Positions 34,153 through 44,800 of a stretch of 64,000 bases of DNA are shown here, piece by piece. How positions within the stretch are numbered: the stretch's first letter is position 1; each line of letters starts with the position of its first letter. The position numbers and the translations under genes are program-made. The stretch is from Rhytidiadelphus loreus. Taxonomy: Eukaryota > Streptophyta > Bryopsida > Hypnales > Hylocomiaceae. The notes under the pieces were generated by a model. The model was not told where the DNA came from and did no database searches. It saw only the letters and a list, made by a program, of their open reading frames with translations. The stretch spans positions 32,530,760 through 32,594,759 of the forward strand of contig OX344762.1 of NCBI GenBank assembly GCA_947034895.1, in the 5' to 3' direction.

Positions 34153-34481
34153 TGTACCGCATTTTGGTGAACAATATTGTAAATTTGTAAGTAAGACCCA
34201 ATTTTGGATATTGCAGCTCTCTCATGATTTAGTAAAGAATATGCTACAATTTTTTTGGCATTCAAAGTTCACGTGGTTTTTTAATAATTATTGTACACTT
34301 TGTAATGTGTATTGCAGATTTCTGAACTTAGTGTATTCGCGAAATATTTAGTCACAGCTTTTGAAACCAATGTAGTACAAGAACAGAAGACCTAATGTTG
34401 CTCAAATCAGTTTTGTTATGTCATTTTATTCTGGATTTGTACTAGAAATGTTTATCTTGATATTTATTGGGTGAAAACATA

Positions 34482-35559
34482 GCCCTAAAGACCTAACCCT
34501 CTACAGTTAAAATAACCAATTGCTTCTTTTTCTAGCTAATTTCCATCGCTACTTACATGGCTTGGTGAATTTTCAAATGATTCCAATAGGTTTTTTCCAT
34601 TTTCAGTGTTTTTCTAAACCCATAAAGTCCGAAGGCCATTTTTAGGTGAAGAAAAAATCAAAACTGTCATTTCTATAATTCTATTGTGTTTGTCCAAAGA
34701 AAAAACTACACTTTTGTGGAACTGAAGCTGAGGATCTCGAACTTCACTTGTTTAAGATTTTGTGGTTAAAATTGTACGATGTTTGACTATACAGATTTAG
34801 AGATATGAGCATTCAAAGTTGAAGAAGCAATTTTTTTGCAACACTGGACTACACTTTCAAACGACTTTGATTGCTATTTCTTCCAAAAATGTGCACTATG
34901 GAATTTTAATTTAAAATTTATTGTGTTGAAGAATTGAGTTGGGAGTGTAGGAAAAAAAATTCAAAAAATAATAACTTCCTTTTCATACTTCAAAAAATTG
35001 TCAAGTAGAAGTAGATCCAAGGTTAAAAGAAAAACTAAATTGATAATAGCTCTTACATGGGATTGGAACACAATAATCCGTTAGTCCCAACGGTGAGATT
35101 GTTGTAGGAAGCAAACTTCTCCTTTAAAATAAACTAATTAGAGAAAATTTGAAAATTGCATTTTCAAATGAATTCTATAAGTTATTTTTTGAAATATTTG
35201 TTTACATTGCCTTAAAAAGAACAGGGTTCTTAACTTGCACATCACTAATGAAAATGGAATGAATCAAATCTTTTTATGTAGACAAATACATAATGTTAGC
35301 AAAAACATGAACAAAATTAAATCTATTTTGGATTTTTGCAATGTTTTTTGTACTACCTGTCGAGTTTAGTTCTAGGTATTTTGTGGCGTAACTTTTGCTT
35401 CCGGACACCAATTGAAATAAAAATTATATTCCCTCAAAGCTTATCAGATTTTCTCTTTTCACAAAAAATTTCAAAAAATTAGGGTACAATTTCAACCCAT
35501 AGAAACTTGCCCAAATTCCAAATTGTCTCTAGAGGGGACAATGGGACTTAAGGGGTTCA
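34482..35559. mobile_element. TTAA-type element, diverged
   Basis: Left CCCTAAAGACC near 34,483, right GGGACTTAAGGGG ending 35,555. Interior blocks match the 3682-5137 family (TCAACCCATAGAAACTTGCCC near the right end). The TTAA sites are mutated. Confidence 0.55.
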
Positions 35560-36114
35560 TCATGTTCACTTTTTCTGTTTATGGAACTAAAATGATAACA
35601 ATTACAATCTTCCATGAAATGAATTGAGATAATGAGATTGCTTACAATGATATACAATTTTGAATTCTAAGTAATAAAATTTAAAGTTTACAGTTGAATT
35701 AATTTTAGAAGCTTAAATGTCAATGCAAATGGCAATGTCAAAGTGAACTTCAACTTTAATAGCTCTTTGATAATAAGCTTCATACAATCAGTTGTACTAC
35801 ATATTTGATTTTGTTCGAAGATAGTGAAGTCTTTGGAGTAGAAAATAATGTAGAATATGTTTCAAAAATGAAGGCACTGTAATATTCTCGGTAATATTGC
35901 AATACAAATGTGTAGCATACAATCATAGAAGGCTCGAAGTTGGCCTACGTGGAACAAAACAAAAAGACTGAGAGCTACACGCTTCTACCATATATAATAC
36001 GCTTCTATATACTAGGGGTTTGACATTATATATCCTTGGACGTAAACCAAGTAACCAAAGGAGAAATGAAGTCCATCATTAAATTCTCAGACGTCAAATC
36101 CATTTGGATTGTTT
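35560..36114. other. AT-rich sequence without gene
   Basis: 3' flank of passenger gene 3. Nothing else seen. Confidence 0.4.
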
Positions 36115-38598
36115 TTACTTCTTAGAAGAACTTGCTTCACCATGTGAAGGTTGAAGTGCCTCTTGAAGGACTATCTTCTTCTTTGCACGAGTTCGTGAAG
36201 CTGGCCCTTCCGCATTCAAAATGAATTCCAGGATGTTGGAATCTTGGAGAGCTTGTAGGGTCCTTGTGGTTTGTGGAGAATGTGCTTCCACAAGATAGTC
36301 CAATGCTTGACTTTGGTAATAAGGTCCATACGTAGAGTCCATGCAAGCCATGTTAGTCATGTCTTCAAGAGAGGCAAATTGATTGCGATCGGGTCCCCTT
36401 TTACCTTCATTATTCCAACGATGTCCTTCCGGATGAGGACCCCATTTGAATTCTCCCGAGCTCTTCTTGAAGTATCCACCAAGGCATTGGTAGAAGAATG
36501 TCCTTCTCCCTTCATTGTGTGGACCTTTTCCCATCAACTTCGGTGCCACTTTGACAATCTCCGCCGGGTCAGTTTCCCAGTTCAATTGAGAGCTACTAGG
36601 TGCCTTTTCATCATCATGTAGCCCTTGACGCCAGCTCCAAACGAGGTCACGACCCCACAGTGTCGTATTAGTCGTCGTTTCAACGCTATGTTCCCAAGAA
36701 GGTGGCATGTACATCATCAAGTTGAACATGGCATACAAGCGATCATGGAATGGTGCTGAACAAAGTACACAACGTCGTCTAATGAGGCATCCCATAAGGA
36801 GGCATTGAGGATGGTACACATGTGCACATGACCCGAGAGCCCAACCACCTTCAGGGCCAAATTGCTCTTGACAAATGGGGCATTTTGTATGGTCGAGTAC
36901 GAAAGCTGCAGGTTGTGGCCATAGTAGCTTTTGGTCCTTCACCTCCATGTGACTAGACATTTGTTTTGCATGGTCCCAGCCCTGTTGTGCCCAATCTATA
37001 ATATTTGTGTCTGGCAACATCGGCATGTTTTCAGGAAACATGTCATCTAAGAGTGCCCAGGATGTGAGTCCATTCTCACGTTTAGGTAAAGCTGCAACAA
37101 AATTCTTTGAAACCTTATCTAATTCCTTGGCTATTTGCTGCGATCTGTCCACGGAGAGAATGCACGCCACCTTCCAATGGTAGTACGTGGCAACCAATTG
37201 ATCCAACCGTTGTTGAAGCTTTTCGTTCTGCTTTTCAAGGTCTCTTTCTTTGTCACTCTGCCTTGATTGTTGAACTGTTGGAAATGAGAGTGAATCTTGG
37301 GTCCCATGAATATCGTTCGTGTCAGTGGTCGTGTCTCCGCCAATCGTAGTGAGGAACGCACTTCAATTATTTTGCAAAACCTTAGCACGCTTGGAAGGTG
37401 GTGGATGGCAAGGAACATCGTCAGTAAGGTCCCCCACAACTTTGTCTAGATGATGTGGATCATGGTCAACAAAAGCCTCATCCATATCTGACAAAGTGAA
37501 AGCGCCAGCCTGATTTTCTCGCAGGGCTTGAAGCTCTGTAGATTGTCGTGCAATGAGAGCATCTTTCAGTTGGCACTGTCCTTGCAATTTCTTCAAGTCA
37601 CTTTCCAATGAAGCAATCTTGTTGTCTTTGATCTGTATGAGGTTTTGAGCCTTTGCTAGGGTCAGAGTGTTGTGACCTACATCCACTCGGGATTGAAGAG
37701 TTGGTGCACCAACAATTGTTTCACTGGGCCCTTCATCGTTGCAACTAAATTCGAAGACATCACTTGGGTTCTGTGCAGGCAATGGTGGATTCGAAGCTGA
37801 TGGAGAAGCCCCTTGTGGTCCAATTCATGTAGTGGAACGTCGCACTCTTGACGATTGTCCCGATTTACGTCCCCGTGATGTTCCGACGCCGTGGACAATT
37901 TCATTCTGATTTGGAGGGAGGCCGATAGGTAGTTCCGTGGCTCGTTCTACCCGAAGCACCCACGTACCATCTGAATTGTCATCCTCTTCTGATGACTCTG
38001 TGTCAATTTCAACCTGGGCCTGATTCCTAGGAATACTTCGAAAAGGACCCAATCCACCCTCTAGAAAAAGGAGAATTCCTTTTGGTATGCACCCGTCCTC
38101 TGGACGTTTTACGTGAGGACTGGATTTGATCGTGCTCCAATCGACTTCTTTCTTCAATGCCACTTCAGCATAGGCTCCTCTAGCAAGGAAAAGAGGGGCC
38201 TCATTCCTTTCTACAGAGGCCGTATTGTAGAGAGCGTGCCACAATTCAATGCACCTGTTCATGAATATTTCATTCTCACAGAACTTCAAGTTCGCCTTGT
38301 TGGTGTGTCAATGATGATGATGATGACGCCATGCTGGAAAGAACTTGCTGATGTGGCACCACTCAATGTAATCTTCGCAAGTTTGTATTGACCATGGCTC
38401 AGGTTTCTCGTTCCACCCCTTGAAAGTAATGTGGTCAGCACTATTCAACACATGCAATCGCTTTCGGTGACAAGTACCCCTACGCTTCCGTTCCTTGTCT
38501 TTTTCAATCTTTCGCAATCCCAAACCACAACGTGGACGTAGAGCCGGTGGAGGGGCTTCAGCAAGAAATTCTCCAGTGGTATTGTCTCCACTAGCCAT
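36115..38598 (-). pseudogene. WCHISKLF-RING passenger gene 3, three in-frame TGA
   Basis: One frame of 828 codons from ATG 38,598 to TAA 36,115, broken only by TGA at 38,308, 37,825 and 37,363. N-terminal family domain: FKGWNEKPEPWS, YIEWCHISKFFPAWRH, ANLKFCENEIF, RCIELWHALY, YAEVALKKEVDWSTIK. A middle coiled coil follows (LIQIKDNKIASLESDLKKLQ). Near the C-terminus is a RING-like finger, CPICQEQFGPEGGW..CAHVYHPQCL..RRRCVLC, so an E3 ubiquitin ligase role would be the family inference for the ancestral protein. All three stops could come from CGA-to-TGA transitions. Arrays 11 and 12 lie upstream. Confidence 0.7.
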
Positions 38599-38790
38599 GG
38601 TGGGTTGTTGAAATGAAGGTCCTAAAAAATGTAGAGGGATTGCTGAAATCAAACCACTAGAAAAAGAACCTTGGATGAAAGTAGTTAATAGTAAATTTTC
38701 AACACCAAATGCTTATGCATGTAGCCAGAAAGGGATACAAGCCAAGAAGCCTTAGTGATGAACATGGGAGAATGAAGATTCGGTGACTTC

Positions 38791-38797
38791 ATATATA
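38791..38797 (-). promoter_or_regulatory. TATA box of passenger gene 3
   Basis: TATATAT on the minus strand, directly next to array 11 and about 195 bp upstream of ATG 38,598. Confidence 0.45.
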
Positions 38798-38807
38798 GGC
38801 GAACCCG

Positions 38808-38990
38808 GGTGTGGATGCAAATTGGGCGCGTGCGGGTCATGTAGGCGACCAGCGGTTCTGGAGGGGCGACCAGCGGTCTTGGGGGGGCGACCGCGGGTCT
38901 TGGGGGGGCGACCGTAGGTCCTGGGGGGGGCGCGTGCAAGTGACGAAGGGCGAGTGCGGGTCTTGGATGAGGGCAAGTGCGCCCACGGGT
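38808..38990 (+). repeat. CpG-rich motif array 11
   Basis: Forward-oriented variants GGCGACCGCGGGTC, GGCGACCAGCGGT, GGCGCGTGC and GGCGAGTGCGGGTC, separated by G-runs. Confidence 0.88.
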
Positions 38991-39017
38991 GCGGGTATCG
39001 GCGATCGCGACCTAGTA

Positions 39018-39264
39018 CCCGTGTTCGCCTAAGACCTGTAGTCGCCCCATACCCGCAGTTGCCCCTACCCGAAGTCGCCCCGGACCCGCGGTCGCCTCAC
39101 ACCCGAAGTCGCCCCCACCCGAAGTCGCCCCACCCAAAGTCGCCCCACCCGAAGTCGCCCCTACCCGAAGTCGCCCCGGACCCGCGGTCACCTCACACCC
39201 GAAGTCGCCCCCACCCGAAGTCGCCCCACCCAAAGTCGCCCCACCCGAAGTCGCCCTACATTTG
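39018..39264 (-). repeat. Right subterminal CpG-rich motif array (array 12)
   Basis: Reverse-oriented (ACCCGAAGTCGCCCC), including a near-exact duplicated block of about 105 bp. It starts about 165 bp inside the right hAT terminus and points inward, mirroring array 1. Confidence 0.88.
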
Positions 39265-39429
39265 CCACGCGGCTGCCACATGGTAGCCAGGTAAGCCTAG
39301 GTAAATGGGGGGTAAATTCCAGAAAAGTCAAAGGGTAAAGTTGACTCTATTAGACGGACATGACCCTCTACTAGACGTCTTCAACGTCAAGTTTGTCAAG
39401 TTGTCGAGTTGTCCGGGTAGACAACCCTG

Positions 39430-39437
39430 ACGGTGAA
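39430..39437. repeat. Right target-site duplication of giant hAT element
   Basis: ACGGTGAA, identical to 6,475-6,482. Confidence 0.85.
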
Positions 39438-41538
39438 TTCCAAAAGCCAATTCTAATGGAAACACGATATTCGTTATTTTGGGAGAATTCCATGATTTTG
39501 GGAGTATGCAGTTCAGCTCGGTTCGAGCTGATCTGCACCACAGATTGAAAAACTGGAATTTTCAAATGGCTGTAACTTACTCAAATTTTGTCCAAACTGG
39601 GTATATGAGGTGTTTTTTGACATCTACGGAATCTGTAGATGTCAAAAAACACCTCATATGCCCAGTTTGGACAAAATTTGAGTAAGTTATGGCCATTCGA
39701 AAATTCCAGTTTCCCAATCTATGATTCAGATCAGAGCAAACCGACGTAAATTGGGAGATAGGAAAACTCCCAAAATAACGAATATCGTGTTTGGATGGAA
39801 TTCCTGAAGCCCTCAAGCAGCAGTTGTTCTTGGTTGCCCCTGTGCTACAAGGTCGTCATAGTGTATATGATGAACAGTTCTTCACAGTTGTTGTTGGGCT
39901 ATGCCCACGTGGTGTTCAAGTAGACTAGATCTTGCAGCAGACGCCAGTTATAGACGAGGAGATCTTGAAAAAATGGAAGACACGTACAGATCCATATCGG
40001 TTTCCAATTAACTTGTGTGTGGACAACGAGCAAGCGGCACAACTCTGTAACCAGCATAGGCTCGTGTATAGAGGCCAGCCTTGCAACGATGCCTCCTCTT
40101 TGAGGTTCTTACGTGCTTGCTTTGCGACGTTCGTGCACAAACTTGACATTGACTGGGTGGCAAAGGCAATCAAGAGGCGCAACACGCGAATGGATCAACG
40201 GAAGCACAACCACCACAAATTGGGTCTTGTGGCAATACGAGAGCAACTTGCAACCTTGTGCGCCATTGTCCATAGTTACACTGCCACTTTCTGTGGCCAC
40301 AAATGCTTGTTGGTAAAATCAAGCCGTATCCGCAAAGGTTTCTCAGTAGTAGCTCTAGCTGAATCAGAGCTGCGTGACTTGGTCAAGCTTCATGATGCAG
40401 CGGCAAATTCCCACAATAACATCTTGAAGTCATTGATGGAATCAAAGGAGGCACTTGTTACTTGTGCCCAAGACCAAGACAAATTACAGGCACAATATGA
40501 CACCTCCATTGCATTGGCAACGGAGCTGAAACGGCAAGGCAAGAACACGTTGGCAACGCAAAAGTTGATAGAGAGACGAGATTTGGTAGACAACTTGATC
40601 AAAATGGCGGAGACACATGACAAGGCAGAAGTGACAATACAAGCCATTGAAGGTGACCAGCTGGATTTGTTAGCAAGGACTGTTACCTATTCTAATGTCG
40701 CTATTGCAGAAGCTGAGGAGAAGCTACAGAAGCTTAGAAGGATTTTTTTGGTGTTGCGACCGCGGGCTCCATTTGTGTATCCAACAGGGAAGTCTGTCCC
40801 TACAATGTGGAGAACCAAACCCAAGTTCTATGCAGGTTGTAAGAAACAAGGTTTTGTAGTGTGTGCTGTGATAATTGCATCTTGTTGTTGTGAATTTCAC
40901 CCACTGTGCATTGCCATGTTGTTGTCTTAGCATAAACACACCTGCCTACGTTGCAATGACAAGTTCAGCGGAGCTTGGATGGCTCAATTTGGATATCCTC
41001 TTACACCCCGGATGGAAGAGGATGTTTCCAACATGAAAACAAGGTTGGAAGCAGAAGCTATTGCAAAATTAGGTGAGTTGATTTAAATTGTTCCACCACC
41101 ATTTGTATGCTTCTATATTTGACTGTTCATGTCATTTGTCAATCCTAAACATTCTTTAAATGGATTGCAGCCAACAAGGCAATTGTTGAAGAAGAACAGG
41201 TCCAGAATGACAAAGATGTGGTGATGGGTGAGAATAGCACTTCCCTCAACATTGGAGGAACGTTTACAACAATGTCTGTTGGAGGACATATGGAACCAGG
41301 CCTTCCAATGACACCAACAAAGTTCATCTCATCTCAAGGGACAATCAGCTGGGCAATATCTTTGAATTCATCCACTGGTGCGAACTTTCGCCTACTTCCA
41401 AATCTCGCTTCCACCTCATCACATGGCCCCTCTCAGAGTCCCTCCACCAATGCTGCACTCCCTCCATGTGAATTCAATGTTACTGTTGGACAGGATGGGG
41501 GGATCTCCATCAACAGGACCTTTCCTACCAGGTTGTGA
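39438..41538 (+). pseudogene. 3' part of gene interrupted by the giant hAT element
   Basis: Continues the frame of 6,327-6,482 (FQKPILM), is split again by a foldback element (39,461-39,791), then reads DGIPEALKQQLFLVAP, VYDEQFF, IDWVAKAIKRRN, a coiled coil (residues encoded at 40,350-40,740) and a RING-like cluster (CCCEFHPLC ... HTCLRCNDKFSG). In-frame TAG stops lie at 39,926 and 40,928. A GT-AG intron at 41,073-41,170 joins IAKL to ANKAIVEEEQ and leads to a Ser/Thr-rich end at 41,538. It is a paralogue of the decayed gene at 930-2,090, and its RING-like end resembles passenger gene 3. Inactive here because of the insertions; ancestral role unknown. Confidence 0.65.
39461..39791. mobile_element. 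Foldback element, 331 bp, 4-bp TSD
   Basis: Almost a perfect palindrome: AACACGATATTCGTTATTTT at the left is mirrored by AAAATAACGAATATCGTGTT at the right. The arms meet at a short centre near 39,630 (ACATCTACGGAATCTGTAGATGT). Flanked by TGGA (39,457-39,460 and 39,792-39,795). Removing it with one TGGA joins ATG GA to T GGA ATT in frame. Superfamily uncertain. Confidence 0.8.
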
Positions 41539-41852
41539 ATTCTGCAAGAAGAAGAAGCGGGATCACTCTTGTATAAATAGCTAGTTATAGTTGTCTTAGT
41601 ACATAGTAGATGATTGTCGTACTTGTGTTTTACGTGTATAGGATGTTGCTTAGAATTGGTTATCATATTGGGGGTCATGCAGACTTGTGAACATGTGAAC
41701 TCTGAAGTGTTTAATATAAAAACTTTACTATCAATAAAAATGCATATAGCTTGTTTTCTGTTACACATATGTATGTTGATCTGAAGTACGTCTAGCAATA
41801 CATTTAGGACCCTATTTCGCTGTCAAATCGCCTAATTGTTCTTGAGACCTGT

Positions 41853-44800
41853 CTACATTGCCAATGTCGATGTGGGTTCACTACTCCCAGTGTTTCTATT
41901 TGCCACATCAGTGCCATTGACTTCCACTGTATCCTCGTGTTCAGTGTCTTTCACCCAAGCTCTGTCTACTCGTGTTCTATCCTCCCTCCACCTTCTAGCT
42001 GCATCCATCGCATTTGAAGCGTTATAGGCCATCCTTTTTTTGAGCAATGCTATTGTCGTAATAGCATCTGTTTTCATTGATCTCATGTTGCATGCGTCCC
42101 GCAATTGTTCCTGCTTCGTAGATCTGTGTTGTATGTTTCTATACCAGTGTTGGTACTGCTAAACGATGGCACTTGTTCTGTCTTTAGTACCACCATGTTG
42201 AGTGTGGTGCTGATTAGCAGCCTTAGCTGCATGATGCGATTTTTCCATACCTTGGTTGTTCTAAACAGCTAGACTCCCATATGTTTCCACATAATTACCA
42301 AGGACCATGCCACACAAGGTTATGCCACGAAGACAACAATGCAACAAATTAGTCACACATCCAAAACAATGTGTTCATCATAGAACGCACATGGCAACAA
42401 TTCAATTAGGTTCACTGTAGCCAACAAACAGTAAAAACTTGTCGAACTTGGAAAAAAGGACTTCCGTAATGGCAACAATCATCTCAGTAGCAATACCCTG
42501 GATGTTGGCAACAATTAAAACTTACCATATAATGAGTGACATGGTCTTCCCCAAAGCACTTCACGTAAAGGCGCCCCCAACTATCAATTTTTCCCTTGAA
42601 AGTGTTGATTTGTTGGGTATCTAAGAAAAGGCCCACCAAATATGGAAATACTTCTTCCAATGCTTTCCGCATTTCAATCCTGTCCAGATATTGGGTCCCT
42701 TGATTGAGGGTGTTGTTTTCTGAGCGCAAGACATCCTTCCACACCCAATCTTGCCCTGACCAAGTGGATGGTTGGAACATCCTACTTGTAGTCACGCCAC
42801 TGAAGGAGGGTTTGATGGGGACACTGTTTGAAGCCCCAATCAGTGTTGGGTCCTTCATTATACGCATGTTGCCACCATGAAGCCTGGCTACAGACAACGT
42901 CTTCTCCATATTTTCTATGGCAAGTTGTTGACATGACTCATTCTCCATGTTCCAAATGAATATAAAGTGCAAGTGAAGAATTTTTTCCATCATTCTTATT
43001 AAGGCATGCAATGTACAAATATGTACCCTCTCAAGTGAGATCGGGAGAATCGGTTTCCATCGTGATTCTCTGTCAATGGACATTGGTTTACAAAGGACGT
43101 TACCAACAAACAAACCTCCATGCCATGTTTTGTTTTTTCTCTTGGCCTCCGAATCAGTGCCCGCCTACGTTCCCACCACTGGTTTGGTTTGTTGTTGGTT
43201 ATAGTAGATGCATGAATGAACAGCATTGGCTCCATGTTTCAGTTCGTACAAACATTTAATTGTCTTCATATCTGCTAACAAATGCCACTCTACTTTGAAG
43301 TTTTCAACACCCTTAATACATAGAAGCTAGCCCTCATCTTGTGCCTTGATGAGTGTAGGGAATTGCGTCTGTTGGAACACCCATTGGAGGACTTCATGTG
43401 ACTCTTTAGCAACCTCAAAGCATGCAATAGGCCATATTTCAGTTTCAAATTGAACCGAAAAATACCTATCATCGGTCTTCTGTATACTAGTGTCTAAGGC
43501 ACGATTCATAAGGGTCAAACTCACCCTTTCAAACTTCCTGCCATGCACAATCTCTGCTTCATCCATCTTCAACACAAAAACCAATGGCTTGTTTCCAACT
43601 TCTGCACATCCGAACAGAATGCAACGTTTTAGCATAATGCATGATGGATACTCGTGAATAAGAGTGTATAACATAGAAGTTTGCTTTAGGATGAAGTAGT
43701 CACCTTCGGTGGTGAAACCATATAGCTTCACCATAGTTCTCTGCACAACTTCAATGTCAACGAACAAAGAGTTCTTTGATGTCAAGACAACTCGCGTTAT
43801 CTCTGATTTCTTCTTCTTTCCTTTTGCGTTGGTCACTGGAACTTGTGCCACCATCTCCAATGTACTATCGATGTAGTAATAGTCACCTACAAGGTCCTTC
43901 AATTTCGAATTCAGTTCTGTTCGCAACAATGTGACTTGATGAACATAATACATGTTGTGAGGACCCAAATCCTGACCCCTAAAACCGCATGCATCGTATA
44001 TAGAATTGAATGAACTTATGGAGCTGGTTTCCAACACTGTAAAGATTGAACTAATGAAATGGGGTTAGTTAGTAGATACCTTGTACAGATTTGGCAGGAA
44101 TGTTGGCTTCAACCGCTTGTCAACAAGTTGCACTTGCCCCTTGATTGTCTTGTAGATCTCACTGTATCCTTTCTGCGACACTCCGTTCATATCGCACACT
44201 GCCAGTATTGCTTCCGTTTCCAACTCCATCCCAATTTTATCAAGATAGTAGTTGGTCATTCTGGTAGTGGTAGAACTATTTCTTGGATTTGAAACCACGG
44301 CCAATGTCTCTCTTTGTGACATTAATTGGCCAATCGCCTACCCTGTCCCGTTTTGTGTATCCTTGTCACCACACAGACGCTTCCTACCTTTTGACATCTT
44401 GTTTCCAGTGTGTATAGATTGAACTACACCCGGCTGCAACAAACTACAAATTTGAGCTATGCGTAATCTTGCGGCACCACCAGTTGTGGCTAATTTGGAC
44501 AGACCCTTGCATACTCGGTGTTGCGCACCTACTGGAGTATTGACCATGTGTTCCATTTTCCTCTAAAATTTCAACAATGCCTTTCTTGCTTCCATCAGTT
44601 CATGCTCTACTCGCATCAACTCTTGATCCGCCACTTGTCGTCCCTGTTGTTGAGCCATAAGAATGTTATTGTTGTAATTTTCCTGATTTTTTTGCAAGTC
44701 TTCTTCTAGTCTTGCACATTTGGATCTTAAAGCATCGGATTTGCTCTTCAATATCTTGATCTCTTCTCGACTACCTGCAAAAAGTTTGTCTGAACGCTCC

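Larger units (their letters stand above)
6483..39429. mobile_element. Giant hAT-type element, 32.9 kb, with passenger genes
   Basis: Left terminus CAAGGTTGTCT; right terminus read inward CAGGGTTGTCT (10 of 11 match). A perfect 8-bp duplication lies outside both. The two ends stay similar inward: each has GTCTAATAGA, then a TTTACCCC motif, then a GTGGC-rich stretch, then an inward-pointing array of GGCGACNNCGGGT motifs starting 165-180 bp from the tip. It contains one open hAT transposase (7541-10828) and passenger genes at 12.7-14.1, 22.6-24.2, 24.6-26.5, 32.7-34.2 and 36.1-38.6 kb. In silico removal keeps the flanking gene in frame. Nested insertions account for part of the length. Ordinary autonomous hAT elements are a few kilobases, so this is exceptional. 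An alternative is a normal hAT swollen by nested insertions; the paralogous, array-associated passengers argue against purely passive growth. Confidence 0.8.

Noticed and set aside
36115..38598. TGA read as an amino acid (recoding or code change)
   Set aside because: The intact DnaJ genes use TAG normally after CAQQ. The TGA positions do not match one consistent residue in paralogues, and one paralogue is intact. Nonsense mutation is simpler.
16740..39264. CRISPR-like arrays
   Set aside because: Units are contiguous tandem motifs of 13-24 bp without unique spacers, in eukaryotic DNA.
44022..44082. A 43-base intron (AAG/GTATCT...TACTAAC...TTTACAG) removing a TAA
   Set aside because: Too short for a plant intron, and the spliced frame runs into a stop shortly after. 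Treated as an in-frame stop.
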